Shown piece by piece: positions 1-5,988 of a DNA stretch of 7,031 nt (its first letter is position 1; the number at the start of each line of letters is the position of its first letter). The position numbers and the translations under genes are program-made. Under the pieces are notes generated by a model that saw only the letters and a list, made by a program, of their open reading frames with translations, did not search any database and had not been told where the DNA came from. The stretch lies in the NCBI GenBank assembly GCA_016741945.1, contig JACVCQ010000128.1:1-7031 (forward strand), given 5' to 3'. This stretch comes from Chitinophagaceae bacterium. Its GTDB lineage: Bacteria > Bacteroidota > Bacteroidia > Chitinophagales > Chitinophagaceae.

Positions 1-8
1 TTCATAGA

Positions 9-33
9 TTGAGTGTAATCTGTGGATCTGTGT
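9..33. repeat. short tandem GTG-rich repeat downstream of hicB
   Basis: Two adjacent 8-bp units, ATCTGTGG (18-25) and ATCTGTGT (26-33), differ only at the last base. They are preceded by a related unit, TTGAGTGT (9-16). The stretch lies just beyond the stop codon of the HicB gene, which is read on the minus strand. Similar GTG-phased short repeats occur between genes in many bacterial genomes, so this may be the edge of a dispersed repeat that continues outside the window. That link is inference; only the repetition is seen. Confidence 0.45.
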
Positions 34-50
34 CTTACTTCTATAATCTA

Positions 51-443
51 TTAGAAATAAGCCTTTCTCGGCACACGAACCCCTTTTAATTTTCCGCCAA
101 TGGTTTTGATAGCCGCCTCGATCTTCACTACTTGCTCATTGGAGGGTTGCTTATGCCCTGAAGAGTATTGTCTTATTAAACTCGAATTAATTCCGGCCAA
201 TGCTGCAATTTTAGATTGATTGAGAAAATCAAATTGTTCAAAGAACATAGTTAAATCATAACTATATTCAAATTCAACATCATCTATTCTTTCAAAATCT
301 TTTAGTGCCTTTTTTAGCTTTTTTTCAAGTGATATCACATTATTAGCATGGTCTACAATAAGATGATCCCCAACAGTTACTCGCCCCCATACTTTGCTGC
401 GATCTTTTTCAAGAATTAACGGTAGTTTTTTTTGTTTACCCAT
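51..443 (-). CDS. hicB: HicB-family antitoxin with C-terminal helix-turn-helix
   Basis: A 130-residue protein, probably the antitoxin that neutralises the HicA toxin encoded 41 nt upstream on the same strand. Residues 7-60 resemble the degenerate RNase-H-like HicB fold: a short strand run (LPLILEKD), a Trp at 19 and an amphipathic Lys-rich helix near 40-52. Residues 73-105 form an XRE-like helix-turn-helix with LNQSKIAALAGINSSLIRQY followed by SSGHKQPS, the usual ending of HTH-type HicB antitoxins in Bacteroidota. The C-terminal tail is basic. Length is normal for this HicB subtype. The ATG at 443 leaves a short leader and no Shine-Dalgarno, as usual in this phylum. The HTH suggests HicB represses its own operon, possibly through the palindromes upstream of hicA. 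An A8 run (T8 on the plus strand, 426-433) lies in codons 4-6. Family assignment is by motif recognition only. Confidence 0.85.
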   Translation of the reverse strand: MGKQKKLPLILEKDRSKVWGRVTVGDHLIVDHANNVISLEKKLKKALKDFERIDDVEFEYSYDLTMFFEQFDFLNQSKIAALAGINSSLIRQYSSGHKQPSNEQVVKIEAAIKTIGGKLKGVRVPRKAYF

Positions 444-484
444 AATTGATTAGATTATCTGTTAAAAGAGTTGATATCAGAGAA

Positions 485-676
485 TTATTTTAACCCAGCT
501 TGCTTAAGTATGGCATTTAACGTGCCTTTGGGAATATCCCCGCCATGTATCGGCACCGTTACTTTCCCTTTTTTATTTGGATGCACTAATTGAAGATGAC
601 TTCCTTTCTGCTCTTTCTTCACCCAACCATCTTCATTTAGTTTTTGAAGTAATTCCCTGATTTTTATTGACTGCAT
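485..676 (-). CDS. hicA: HicA-family toxin (predicted mRNA interferase)
   Basis: A 63-residue protein with the complete HicA layout. The N-terminal helix IKIRELLQKLNEDGW is followed by the catalytic GSH motif with His27 (KKEQKGSHLQL), then a Lys-rich hairpin, VTVPIHGG at 39-46, and the C-terminal IPKGTLNAILKQAGL helix. HicA proteins have a dsRBD-like fold and cleave mRNA and tmRNA, with the GSH histidine as active site (family knowledge). No frameshift or missing key residue is seen, so the toxin looks intact. It is the first gene of a hicA-hicB operon, the common toxin-first order. The ATG at 676 is fixed by the conserved N-terminus and lies inside a perfect inverted repeat (671-687). Confidence 0.9.
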   Translation of the reverse strand: MQSIKIRELLQKLNEDGWVKKEQKGSHLQLVHPNKKGKVTVPIHGGDIPKGTLNAILKQAGLK

Positions 677-687
677 ATTTTATGCAG
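671..687. promoter_or_regulatory. perfect 7-bp inverted repeat over the hicA start codon (candidate HicB operator)
   Basis: CTGCATA (671-677) and TATGCAG (681-687) are perfect reverse complements separated by TTT. The hicA start codon (674-676, minus strand) is inside one arm. HTH-type HicB antitoxins autoregulate by binding palindromes at their operon, so an operator is plausible. Alternatively the transcript could fold into a 7-bp stem with a 3-nt loop that hides the start codon. The palindrome is seen; either role is inference. Confidence 0.5.
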
Positions 688-713
688 CCTATTTCTTTCT
701 GATATAATAAAAT

Positions 714-721
714 CAAATATA
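714..721 (-). promoter_or_regulatory. candidate -7 promoter box for hicAB
   Basis: On the minus strand this reads TATATTTG, a full match to the Bacteroidota -7 consensus TAnnTTTG, 37 nt before the hicA ATG. No convincing TTG -33 element is seen at the expected distance. An imperfect palindrome occupies that place instead (721-740). This would give hicAB its own promoter independent of the upstream DinB gene. Confidence 0.45.
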
Positions 722-740
722 GGTAACAAAAACGTTACTT
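721..740. promoter_or_regulatory. imperfect inverted repeat next to the hicAB promoter
   Basis: GTAAC (723-727) and GTTAC (734-738) are reverse complements separated by six bases. With the flanks AG and TT the arms become 7 bp with one mismatch. It abuts the candidate -7 box on its upstream side, where a repressor would block RNA polymerase. It lies just past the DinB stop codon, but the stem is short, AT-rich and without a following U tract, so a terminator is less likely. Only the symmetry is seen. Confidence 0.3.
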
Positions 741-749
741 GTATAAATC

Positions 750-1292
750 TTAAAACAACTTTTCATTCGGAGGCGTCACTCCTTGCAATCGAATATAAAT
801 AGTACATTGTCCGCGATGATGCGTTTGGTGTTCAAATCCTTTCATAATCCAGGTCAATCTTGATTCATTGAAGTTGCCACGCTTCACCAATTCACCCAAT
901 TTATTGGCATCCATCGCTTTGATTCCCTCAATGGCAAAATCATAACTCGCATTCACGTAATAACTCACAGAGTCTTTGGTTTGCGCCGTTGCTGATTTCT
1001 CCATGTTGTATCCAGGAAAAATTCTGGTCTTGCCGGTACCATTGGCAGAGAGTCCAATACTACCCTGCGCTAAATGCAACATTTGTTCTGAAAAACTTCT
1101 GATACCTTCTACGGGTTTGGCCGTGTATTTATCTGCAGGCATAGCAGCAAGATATTCAGCAGTGTATGCTTTGGCTCTTTCCCAATCTTTGATCAATTGT
1201 GCTTTTAAAGAGTCAGGGGCTATCGTTTGCGCAATGCCAACAGTAGTGCTGAACAAGACCAGTAAACAACTGATCATGATACATTTTTTCAT
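750..1292 (-). CDS. exported DinB-family (four-helix-bundle metal-binding) protein
   Basis: A 180-residue protein of the DinB/YfiT superfamily. A signal peptide covers residues 1-21 (MKK start, hydrophobic core, likely cleavage after GIA), so it is probably periplasmic. The mature part fits a four-helix bundle. A first metal ligand is likely His73 in SFSEQMLHLAQ. The second pair is His155 and His159 in FEHQTHHRGQ, the classic HxxxHRGQ-type end of DinB proteins. Together these form the His3 triad that binds a divalent metal in this family. Substrate is unknown; family members include thiol-dependent transferases and damage-induced proteins of unknown role. It is the last gene of a three-gene run, 24 nt after the VOC gene, and no clear terminator separates it from hicA 73 nt further on. 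The name DinB here means the fold, not DNA polymerase IV. Confidence 0.85.
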   Translation of the reverse strand: MKKCIMISCLLVLFSTTVGIAQTIAPDSLKAQLIKDWERAKAYTAEYLAAMPADKYTAKPVEGIRSFSEQMLHLAQGSIGLSANGTGKTRIFPGYNMEKSATAQTKDSVSYYVNASYDFAIEGIKAMDANKLGELVKRGNFNESRLTWIMKGFEHQTHHRGQCTIYIRLQGVTPPNEKLF

Positions 1293-1316
1293 GTGTTTGG
1301 ATTTAGTTGATAAGAA

Positions 1317-1703
1317 TTATGATGTTGGAGGAATGCTATGTAAAGCAACACGATTCCCTTCAGAATCAATGAATACGGCCATGAAGCCATATTCAGGAGA
1401 TATTTCTGTTTTCGGAACGGTGATCTTTCCACCGGCTGCTTCAATCCTATCTAAAATGATCTGAAGATCGGGATTACCATTCAGGTATACCAATGGACCA
1501 TCTGTTGCTGATACTTTATGAAAGCCACCGCTATCGCAAAGTGCGCCGCCAATTCCTACACTATTATCCACGGGAAACATCCGCATTTTGATATTGGGCA
1601 AATCCAGTGGGATCATTTTAAAATTAAAAATCGTTTCATAAAACTGTTGTGCTCTGTCGATATCCGTTACAGGAATTTCAAACCAGCTAATGGCATGTTC
1701 CAT
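1317..1703 (-). CDS. VOC-family (glyoxalase/bleomycin-resistance fold) protein
   Basis: A 128-residue single-chain VOC protein with two beta-alpha-beta-beta-beta modules. Module 1 spans about residues 4-55 (ISWFEIPVTDIDRAQQFYE, then IKMRMFPVD). Module 2 spans about residues 68-124 (PLVYLNGNPDLQIILDRIEA, then MAVFIDSEGNRVALHS). The AGGKI turn, the ISPEYGFMAVF strand and the DSEGNRVALHS ending resemble the COG3324-type proteins annotated as glyoxalase-related. Candidate metal ligands are Glu9 and His122. The usual final Glu (GNxxEL) is replaced by His in this subgroup, so glyoxalase I activity should not be assumed. No signal peptide, so it is probably cytoplasmic, unlike both neighbours. It lies 26 nt after the ankyrin gene and 24 nt before the DinB gene, which suggests one transcript. 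Confidence 0.85.
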   Translation of the reverse strand: MEHAISWFEIPVTDIDRAQQFYETIFNFKMIPLDLPNIKMRMFPVDNSVGIGGALCDSGGFHKVSATDGPLVYLNGNPDLQIILDRIEAAGGKITVPKTEISPEYGFMAVFIDSEGNRVALHSIPPTS

Positions 1704-1729
1704 ATATCAATGTTTTAAGGGTTTAGTAA

Positions 1730-2227
1730 TTATAATTTAGCTCTTGTTTCTGACAATCCTTTCATTTTCAAATATTCCAATAATTCTTTGGCATCTTCTC
1801 CACCTCTTTGTGCATGATGAAGCAGTGTAAAACCATGTGGGCCACGAGCTGTTAAATAAGCAGGAAAAGCTTCTATAAAAGATTTCACAATTGCTGTCTT
1901 ACCCAGCATGGTCAATACGAACAAATTGGTTCTGGCTCCTTTTTCAATCAAAAATTGAGCGATCTCTTTATTACCAACATGACCCGCTCCTTCTATCGCA
2001 GTTTCAAAATCACCACCACCCAAATCATGTGCTGCATATACCAATGCTGGTTGCTCAGCATATAGTGTTTTTACTTTGTCCAGGTTGTTATGTCCTGCAC
2101 CTACAAATTCTTGAACCAGCAGCTTATCCAATGGTGGTACTTTCTCCGTCTGAGATATAAGTCCGGAAGGTGCATACAATACAGCTGTTCCAATGGATAA
2201 GGTCTTTAAAAATTCTTTTCTTTTCAT
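1730..2227 (-). CDS. exported ankyrin-repeat protein
   Basis: A 165-residue protein with an N-terminal export signal (residues 1-25; KRKEFLKTLSIGTAVLYAP). The signal resembles the Bacteroidota Tat leader (RRxFLK), but with Arg-Lys in place of the twin arginine. Residues about 36-155 contain three to four degenerate ankyrin repeats, best seen in ETAIEGAGHVGNKEIAQFLI with EKGARTN, then LTMLGKTAIVKSFIEAFPAY, then GPHGFTLLHHAQRGG. This pattern (HDLGGGDFETA, MLGK, GPHGxxLLHHA) recurs in a family of exported ankyrin proteins of Bacteroidota and Acidobacteriota with no known function, probably protein-binding. It is the first gene of the minus-strand run. The ATG at 2227 is supported by the full signal sequence. 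A very AT-rich leader precedes it, with no convincing promoter. Confidence 0.8.
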   Translation of the reverse strand: MKRKEFLKTLSIGTAVLYAPSGLISQTEKVPPLDKLLVQEFVGAGHNNLDKVKTLYAEQPALVYAAHDLGGGDFETAIEGAGHVGNKEIAQFLIEKGARTNLFVLTMLGKTAIVKSFIEAFPAYLTARGPHGFTLLHHAQRGGEDAKELLEYLKMKGLSETRAKL

Positions 2228-2508
2228 AAAGGGTTCAGTACCTCTGCAGGGGGGTTGATGGTTAAAGCGTTTTTTTAAAGGAATAGCCAGATAGCGGGTG
2301 CATTATTTCAACAAGACAAAAAACATTTGCTTCTCAGCGCTTCACTCATCACAAGTTATAACCACCTGTCGATGAATACAACCTTTGATTCTAAAATATT
2401 CAGTTCCGGGAATCTGATTTGATGACTTCTCTCCTACAATAAGTTAGTAGCATCCCCATGTCAACTCTGATGCTTTTTCCCTTACTTTGCAGCCCTAACA
2501 TTTTGTTT
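2228..2508. other. divergent intergenic region between the ankyrin operon and the DUF5606 gene
   Basis: 281 nt without a supported gene. It must hold the promoters of both divergent units. Only the plus-strand box near 2482-2489 is convincing. On the minus strand a weak candidate is TATCTGGC (2286-2293) with TTG triplets at 2309-2314, which matches the consensus poorly. A G-rich stretch with a PstI-type palindrome (CTGCAG, 2243-2248) and a T7 run near 2270 have no assigned role. A reading frame could extend the DUF5606 gene upstream to 2458, but the conserved start is at 2509. Confidence 0.5.
2482..2489 (+). promoter_or_regulatory. candidate -7 promoter box for the DUF5606 gene
   Basis: TTACTTTG followed by CAG matches TAnnTTTG except at the second base, and resembles the TACTTTGC-type boxes common upstream of genes in this group. 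It ends 19 nt before the ATG at 2509, giving a very short leader. No TTG -33 element is evident. If correct, it lies inside the upstream extension from 2458 and supports the 2509 start. Confidence 0.45.
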
Positions 2509-2919
2509 ATGGAGTATAGTAAATTGATATCGATCACCGGACTTCCCGGATTGTTTGAAATGGTTGGCAGCAAGACCGATGGCGCTATTGTGCGTTCTCT
2601 GGAAGATAAGACCACTAAGTTCGTCAGCAGTCGCGTTCATAATTTCTCTCACTTGGAGAGCATTGAAGTATATACCGTGCGTGATAACGTAAATCTGGTA
2701 GAAGTATTTCAGGCAATGGATAAAAACAAGGAAAAAGTACCTGCTGAGAATGATGCAAAAGCAGTAAAAGCCTACTTTGAAAAAGTATATGCAGATATGG
2801 ATTTTGACCGTGTGTATGCAAGTGATATGAAGAAAATGGTAAAATGGTTCAATATCCTGAAAGCCAATGAAGTAGAACTGAAACTCTCAGAAGAGGAAAC
2901 AGAAGAAAGTGAAGGATAA
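2509..2919 (+). CDS. DUF5606-family conserved protein of unknown function
   Basis: A 136-residue protein that I recognise as the DUF5606 family, a small, highly conserved protein of Bacteroidota without known function. The diagnostic N-terminus is EYSKLISITGLPGLFEMV, followed by GSKTDGAIVRSLED, KFVSSRVHNFSHLESIEVYT and a helical part with KVPAENDAKAVKAYFEKVYA and FDRVYASDMKKMVKWFNIL. The tail is strongly acidic (EETEESEG). No signal peptide or membrane segment, so it is probably cytoplasmic. An in-frame ATG at 2458 would add 17 hydrophobic residues, but the conserved family start and a promoter-like box inside that extension favour 2509. It is transcribed alone and ends in a strong terminator. 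The N-terminal part resembles a small beta-barrel domain, but this is only an impression. Confidence 0.85.
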   Translation: MEYSKLISITGLPGLFEMVGSKTDGAIVRSLEDKTTKFVSSRVHNFSHLESIEVYTVRDNVNLVEVFQAMDKNKEKVPAENDAKAVKAYFEKVYADMDFDRVYASDMKKMVKWFNILKANEVELKLSEEETEESEG

Positions 2920-2938
2920 TCAAGTATAAAACTTTATC

Positions 2939-2966
2939 AACCCGCAGTCAATACTGCGGGTTTTTT
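2939..2966 (+). terminator. intrinsic terminator after the DUF5606 gene
   Basis: CCCGCAGT (2941-2948) and ACTGCGGG (2953-2960) form a perfect 8-bp GC-rich stem around a CAAT loop, followed by six T. AA before and TT after extend the stem to 10 bp. It lies 19 nt past the stop codon and is a textbook Rho-independent terminator for the plus strand. Confidence 0.93.
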
Positions 2967-2990
2967 ATGCAGTTTTATTTATACCATTTT

Positions 2991-3010
2991 TAAAACCCGC
3001 AAAAACCCGC
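2991..3010. repeat. tandem 10-bp repeat complementary to the terminator 3' arm
   Basis: TAAAACCCGC (2991-3000) and AAAAACCCGC (3001-3010) differ at one base. The second copy is a perfect reverse complement of GCGGGTTTTT (2956-2965), which is the 3' arm plus the U tract of the preceding terminator. It may be a relic of duplicated terminator sequence or could pair with the terminator in read-through RNA. Only the repetition and complementarity are seen. Confidence 0.55.
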
Positions 3011-3027
3011 AAATAAGGTAGATTCCT

Positions 3028-3035
3028 TAACTTGT
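3028..3035 (+). promoter_or_regulatory. possible -7 promoter box for the GH3 fusion gene
   Basis: TAACTTGT matches six of eight positions of TAnnTTTG and ends 18 nt before the ATG at 3054. A similar TAACTT core is found before the DUF4836 gene. No -33 TTG is seen. Since a strong terminator lies just upstream, the gene needs its own promoter in this 87-nt region. Confidence 0.3.
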
Positions 3036-3053
3036 GCCCAGAACCTCTTCCAT

Positions 3054-5954
3054 ATGAAAAAAATTTTCCTGTTTTTCTTTTGTGCATTGATTTTGACGGG
3101 CGTCACCGCTCAACAGTTTTATGAGCATACTCCTGAAGCCGATAAATGGGTAAGAAAACAATTCCGCAAATTATCGAAAGATCAACGCATTGCACAGTTG
3201 ATGATCATTCGTGCGCATAGCAACCTCGGATCAGAGCATGTACAAGAAGTCACTGATCTCATTAAAAAATACAATGTTGGTGGACTCTGTTTTTTTCAAG
3301 GCGGACCTGTAAGACAAGCCAATCTTACCAACTTCTATCAAAAGATCGCCAAGACTCCATTGATGATCGCCATTGATGGCGAGTGGGGATTGGGTATGCG
3401 TTTGGATAGCGTGATCAATTTCCCACGTCAATTAATGATGGGTGCGGTACCTGATGCGAAATTGATCTATCAGTTTGGATTGGCTGTGGGTGAACAATGT
3501 AAAAGGATTGGGATCCATGTAAACTATGCTCCGGATATTGATATCAATAACAATCCGATGAACCCGGTCATCAATGACAGGAGTTTTGGAGAAGATAAAT
3601 ATAAAGTAGCACTCTTTGGTGTGCAGTACATGAAGGGTATGCAAGATGTTGGTGTGATGGCATGTGCGAAACATTTCCCGGGTCATGGTGATGTGAGTGT
3701 AGACTCTCATTATGATCTGCCTGTAATCAATAAATCTCGTGCGCAATTAGACCAGCTAGAATTGTATCCCTTCCGCGAATTGATCAAAGCAGGTGTAGGC
3801 AGTATGATGATTGCACATTTGGCCATTCCATCCATTGATACTACCGCCAACCTTCCTACTTCATTATCTGCTAAAAATGTAACAGACCTTCTACGCAATG
3901 AACTCGGTTATCAAGGCATTTCATTTACAGATGCTTTGGAGATGCAAGGTGTAGCTAAATTTTTCCCGAAAGGAGATGCATCTGTAATGTCACTCATTGC
4001 GGGTAATGACATGCTTTGCTTACCCGGCGATATTCCCGGCAGTATCAAAAAAGTACGTCAAGCGATCAAAGAAGGAAAGCTTAGCTGGGATGATATCAAT
4101 GCACGTGTTAAAAAGGTATTATTGGCAAAATATCATCTTGGCTTAAACAAAAAGCAGGTGATCAATACAGAGAATTTGGCTGAAGACCTCAATGCTAAAA
4201 CCAATCAGATCAAAAAAGCATTAGCTGCAAACGCTTTGACATTACTTCGTAAAAACAATGAAAATCTGTTACCGCTACGCAGCAATAAAGTTGCATTTGT
4301 TGGTATCGGCATCAATAAAGCCAATGCCTTTGCAACAAGAGTACAGCAAGATTTTAAGGCTGATCTTTTCTTTTTTGAAAACAAAGACACCGTTATAAAA
4401 ATCAACAATATCCTTGAACAACTCAAGAATTACGACGCAGTGGTGGTAGGGTTTCACAACTACAACCGCAGACCCGCCAATCAATTTGGCTTAAGCAAAA
4501 ACAGTTTAGAATTATTGAATAAACTTCAAGGCAACAAGACCATCACTTTTGCTTTTGGAAATCCATATGCTGTACAATACATCTGCAATAGCAGCAATCT
4601 GGTTGTTTGTTATGAAGATGATGATATAACACAGGCTGCTGCTGCAGATTTACTCTTTGGAAAAATCAATGCAAAAGGAAAATTACCGGTAACTGTTTGT
4701 GAAGGATTTCGTTTCGGAGATGGTATTGTTTATGACAATATGCTCCCGCTTGCCAAACCTGAAACAGTGGGTATGCAAAGTGAAACACTTCAACAAATTG
4801 AAGCCATTGCTAAAGCCGCCATCGATAGTGGCGCTGCTCCTGGAATGGTAGTGCTGGCGGCCAAAAACGGGAAAGTGGTATATCATCAGGCATTTGGTTA
4901 TACCAATACCGATCGTACGATACCGATGAATAATGATATGGTGTTTGATTTGGCATCCGTTACAAAAATTTCAGCAACCACCATGGGTATCATGAAATTG
5001 TATGAAGAAGGAAAAATTGATCTCAATAAAACTTTAGGTGATTATCTCAGCTGGACAAAAGGCACTGATAAAGCAGGTTTGAAACTGTCAGATATTTTAT
5101 TACACCAGGCCGGACTCAATCCTTTCATCCCATTTTATCGTGAAGTGATCGATACAACAACAGGAATGCCTTTCCCACAATATTTCACACCAACACCCAC
5201 ACCACAGTACACTTATCGTGTAGCAGAAAACTTATACCTGCGCAACGATTGGAATGATACGATGTTCAGCAGGATATTATCAAGCAAACTCACAGAGCAA
5301 GGCAAGTATGTGTATAGTGATAATGATTTTATTTTTTTAGGCAAGATCATTGAAGCAGTAAGTGAAATGAGTTTAGACAATTATGTTCGTAAAACTTTCT
5401 ATGAACCTTTGGGTATGACTTCTACCATGTACAAACCCAGAGAATCGATGCCATTGAGTGTATTGGTACCCACAGAAGTAGAAGCCCATTTTCGCAAACA
5501 ACAAATACATGGCGATGTACATGATGAAGGTGCTGCCATGTTTGGAGGTGTTGCCGGGCATGCCGGTTTATTCAGTAATGCCTACGACCTTGCAAAGCTG
5601 TATCAATTATTACTGAATGGAGGAGAATTGAATGGTGTTCGTTTGTTGAATAAAGCTACTATCGACAAATTCACTGCTTATCATAGTGAGATCAGTCGTC
5701 GCGGATTGGGTTTTGATAAACCTGAAAAAGACAATACCACCCGAAAAGAGCCTTATCCATCGCTTAGTGTTTCACCGGCTACTTTTGGACACACCGGCTT
5801 TACCGGAACCTGTGTTTGGGTAGATCCGGCACAACAACTCATCTATATCTTTCTCTCTAATCGGGTAAATCCCAGCCGCAATAGCAATAAATTGGGACGT
5901 TTGAATGTACGTCCAAACATACAAGAAGCCATTTATGGAGCTATTGTGAAGTAA
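3054..5954 (+). CDS. exported GH3 beta-N-acetylglucosaminidase (NagZ-like) fused to a YfeW/AmiE-like serine hydrolase
   Basis: A 966-residue two-enzyme protein. Residues 1-19 are a signal peptide (cleavage likely between VTA and QQF), so it acts outside the cytoplasm. Residues about 35-365 are a GH3 barrel of NagZ type. The signature KHFPGHGDVSVDSH (206-219) contains the Asp217-Ser-His219 loop, whose Asp/His pair is the acid/base in NagZ enzymes. The nucleophile is probably Asp293 in FTDALEMQGV. Residues about 385-555 are a GH3 C-terminal alpha/beta domain, as in Bacillus subtilis NagZ. Residues about 575-955 are a beta-lactamase/PBP-like serine hydrolase: SVTK (635-638) is the SxxK motif, YSD (754-756) stands for YxN, and HTG (913-915) for KTG. 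VHDEGA (822-827) and GGVAGHAGLF (831-840) point to the YfeW/AmiE subgroup. Likely role: removal of GlcNAc and cleavage of peptide from muropeptides. Peptidase versus amidase specificity is inferred. No break is seen, and the fusion architecture is known in Bacteroidota. Confidence 0.9.
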   Translation: MKKIFLFFFCALILTGVTAQQFYEHTPEADKWVRKQFRKLSKDQRIAQLMIIRAHSNLGSEHVQEVTDLIKKYNVGGLCFFQGGPVRQANLTNFYQKIAKTPLMIAIDGEWGLGMRLDSVINFPRQLMMGAVPDAKLIYQFGLAVGEQCKRIGIHVNYAPDIDINNNPMNPVINDRSFGEDKYKVALFGVQYMKGMQDVGVMACAKHFPGHGDVSVDSHYDLPVINKSRAQLDQLELYPFRELIKAGVGSMMIAHLAIPSIDTTANLPTSLSAKNVTDLLRNELGYQGISFTDALEMQGVAKFFPKGDASVMSLIAGNDMLCLPGDIPGSIKKVRQAIKEGKLSWDDINARVKKVLLAKYHLGLNKKQVINTENLAEDLNAKTNQIKKALAANALTLLRKNNENLLPLRSNKVAFVGIGINKANAFATRVQQDFKADLFFFENKDTVIKINNILEQLKNYDAVVVGFHNYNRRPANQFGLSKNSLELLNKLQGNKTITFAFGNPYAVQYICNSSNLVVCYEDDDITQAAAADLLFGKINAKGKLPVTVCEGFRFGDGIVYDNMLPLAKPETVGMQSETLQQIEAIAKAAIDSGAAPGMVVLAAKNGKVVYHQAFGYTNTDRTIPMNNDMVFDLASVTKISATTMGIMKLYEEGKIDLNKTLGDYLSWTKGTDKAGLKLSDILLHQAGLNPFIPFYREVIDTTTGMPFPQYFTPTPTPQYTYRVAENLYLRNDWNDTMFSRILSSKLTEQGKYVYSDNDFIFLGKIIEAVSEMSLDNYVRKTFYEPLGMTSTMYKPRESMPLSVLVPTEVEAHFRKQQIHGDVHDEGAAMFGGVAGHAGLFSNAYDLAKLYQLLLNGGELNGVRLLNKATIDKFTAYHSEISRRGLGFDKPEKDNTTRKEPYPSLSVSPATFGHTGFTGTCVWVDPAQQLIYIFLSNRVNPSRNSNKLGRLNVRPNIQEAIYGAIVK

Positions 5955-5988
5955 AACCAGTTTTCTGCAAATATTACCCTATAGGCTT

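Noticed and set aside
976..1464. Open frame of 162 codons on the plus strand
   Set aside because: It lies antisense across the well-supported DinB and VOC genes, its translation shows no recognisable domain, and it is Cys/Ser-rich as expected for a shadow frame.
2286..2314. Promoter for the ankyrin operon on the minus strand
   Set aside because: TATCTGGC matches the -7 consensus poorly and the TTG spacing is ambiguous; too weak to list as a feature.
3432..3746. 104-codon minus-strand frame inside the GH3 region
   Set aside because: It is fully antisense to the conserved GH3 catalytic domain; the His/Thr/Ile-rich translation has no recognisable motif.
3054..5954. The GH3 fusion as an antibiotic-resistance beta-lactamase
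   Set aside because: The SxxK/YxN/HTG pattern alone is shared by peptidases, amidases and esterases; the VHDEGA and GGVAGHAGLF motifs and the NagZ fusion point to cell-wall processing instead.
5955..5988. Possible terminator after the GH3 fusion gene (CCTATAGG palindrome at 5978-5985)
   Set aside because: The palindrome is only 8 bp with no loop and no following T tract, so it cannot work as an intrinsic terminator.
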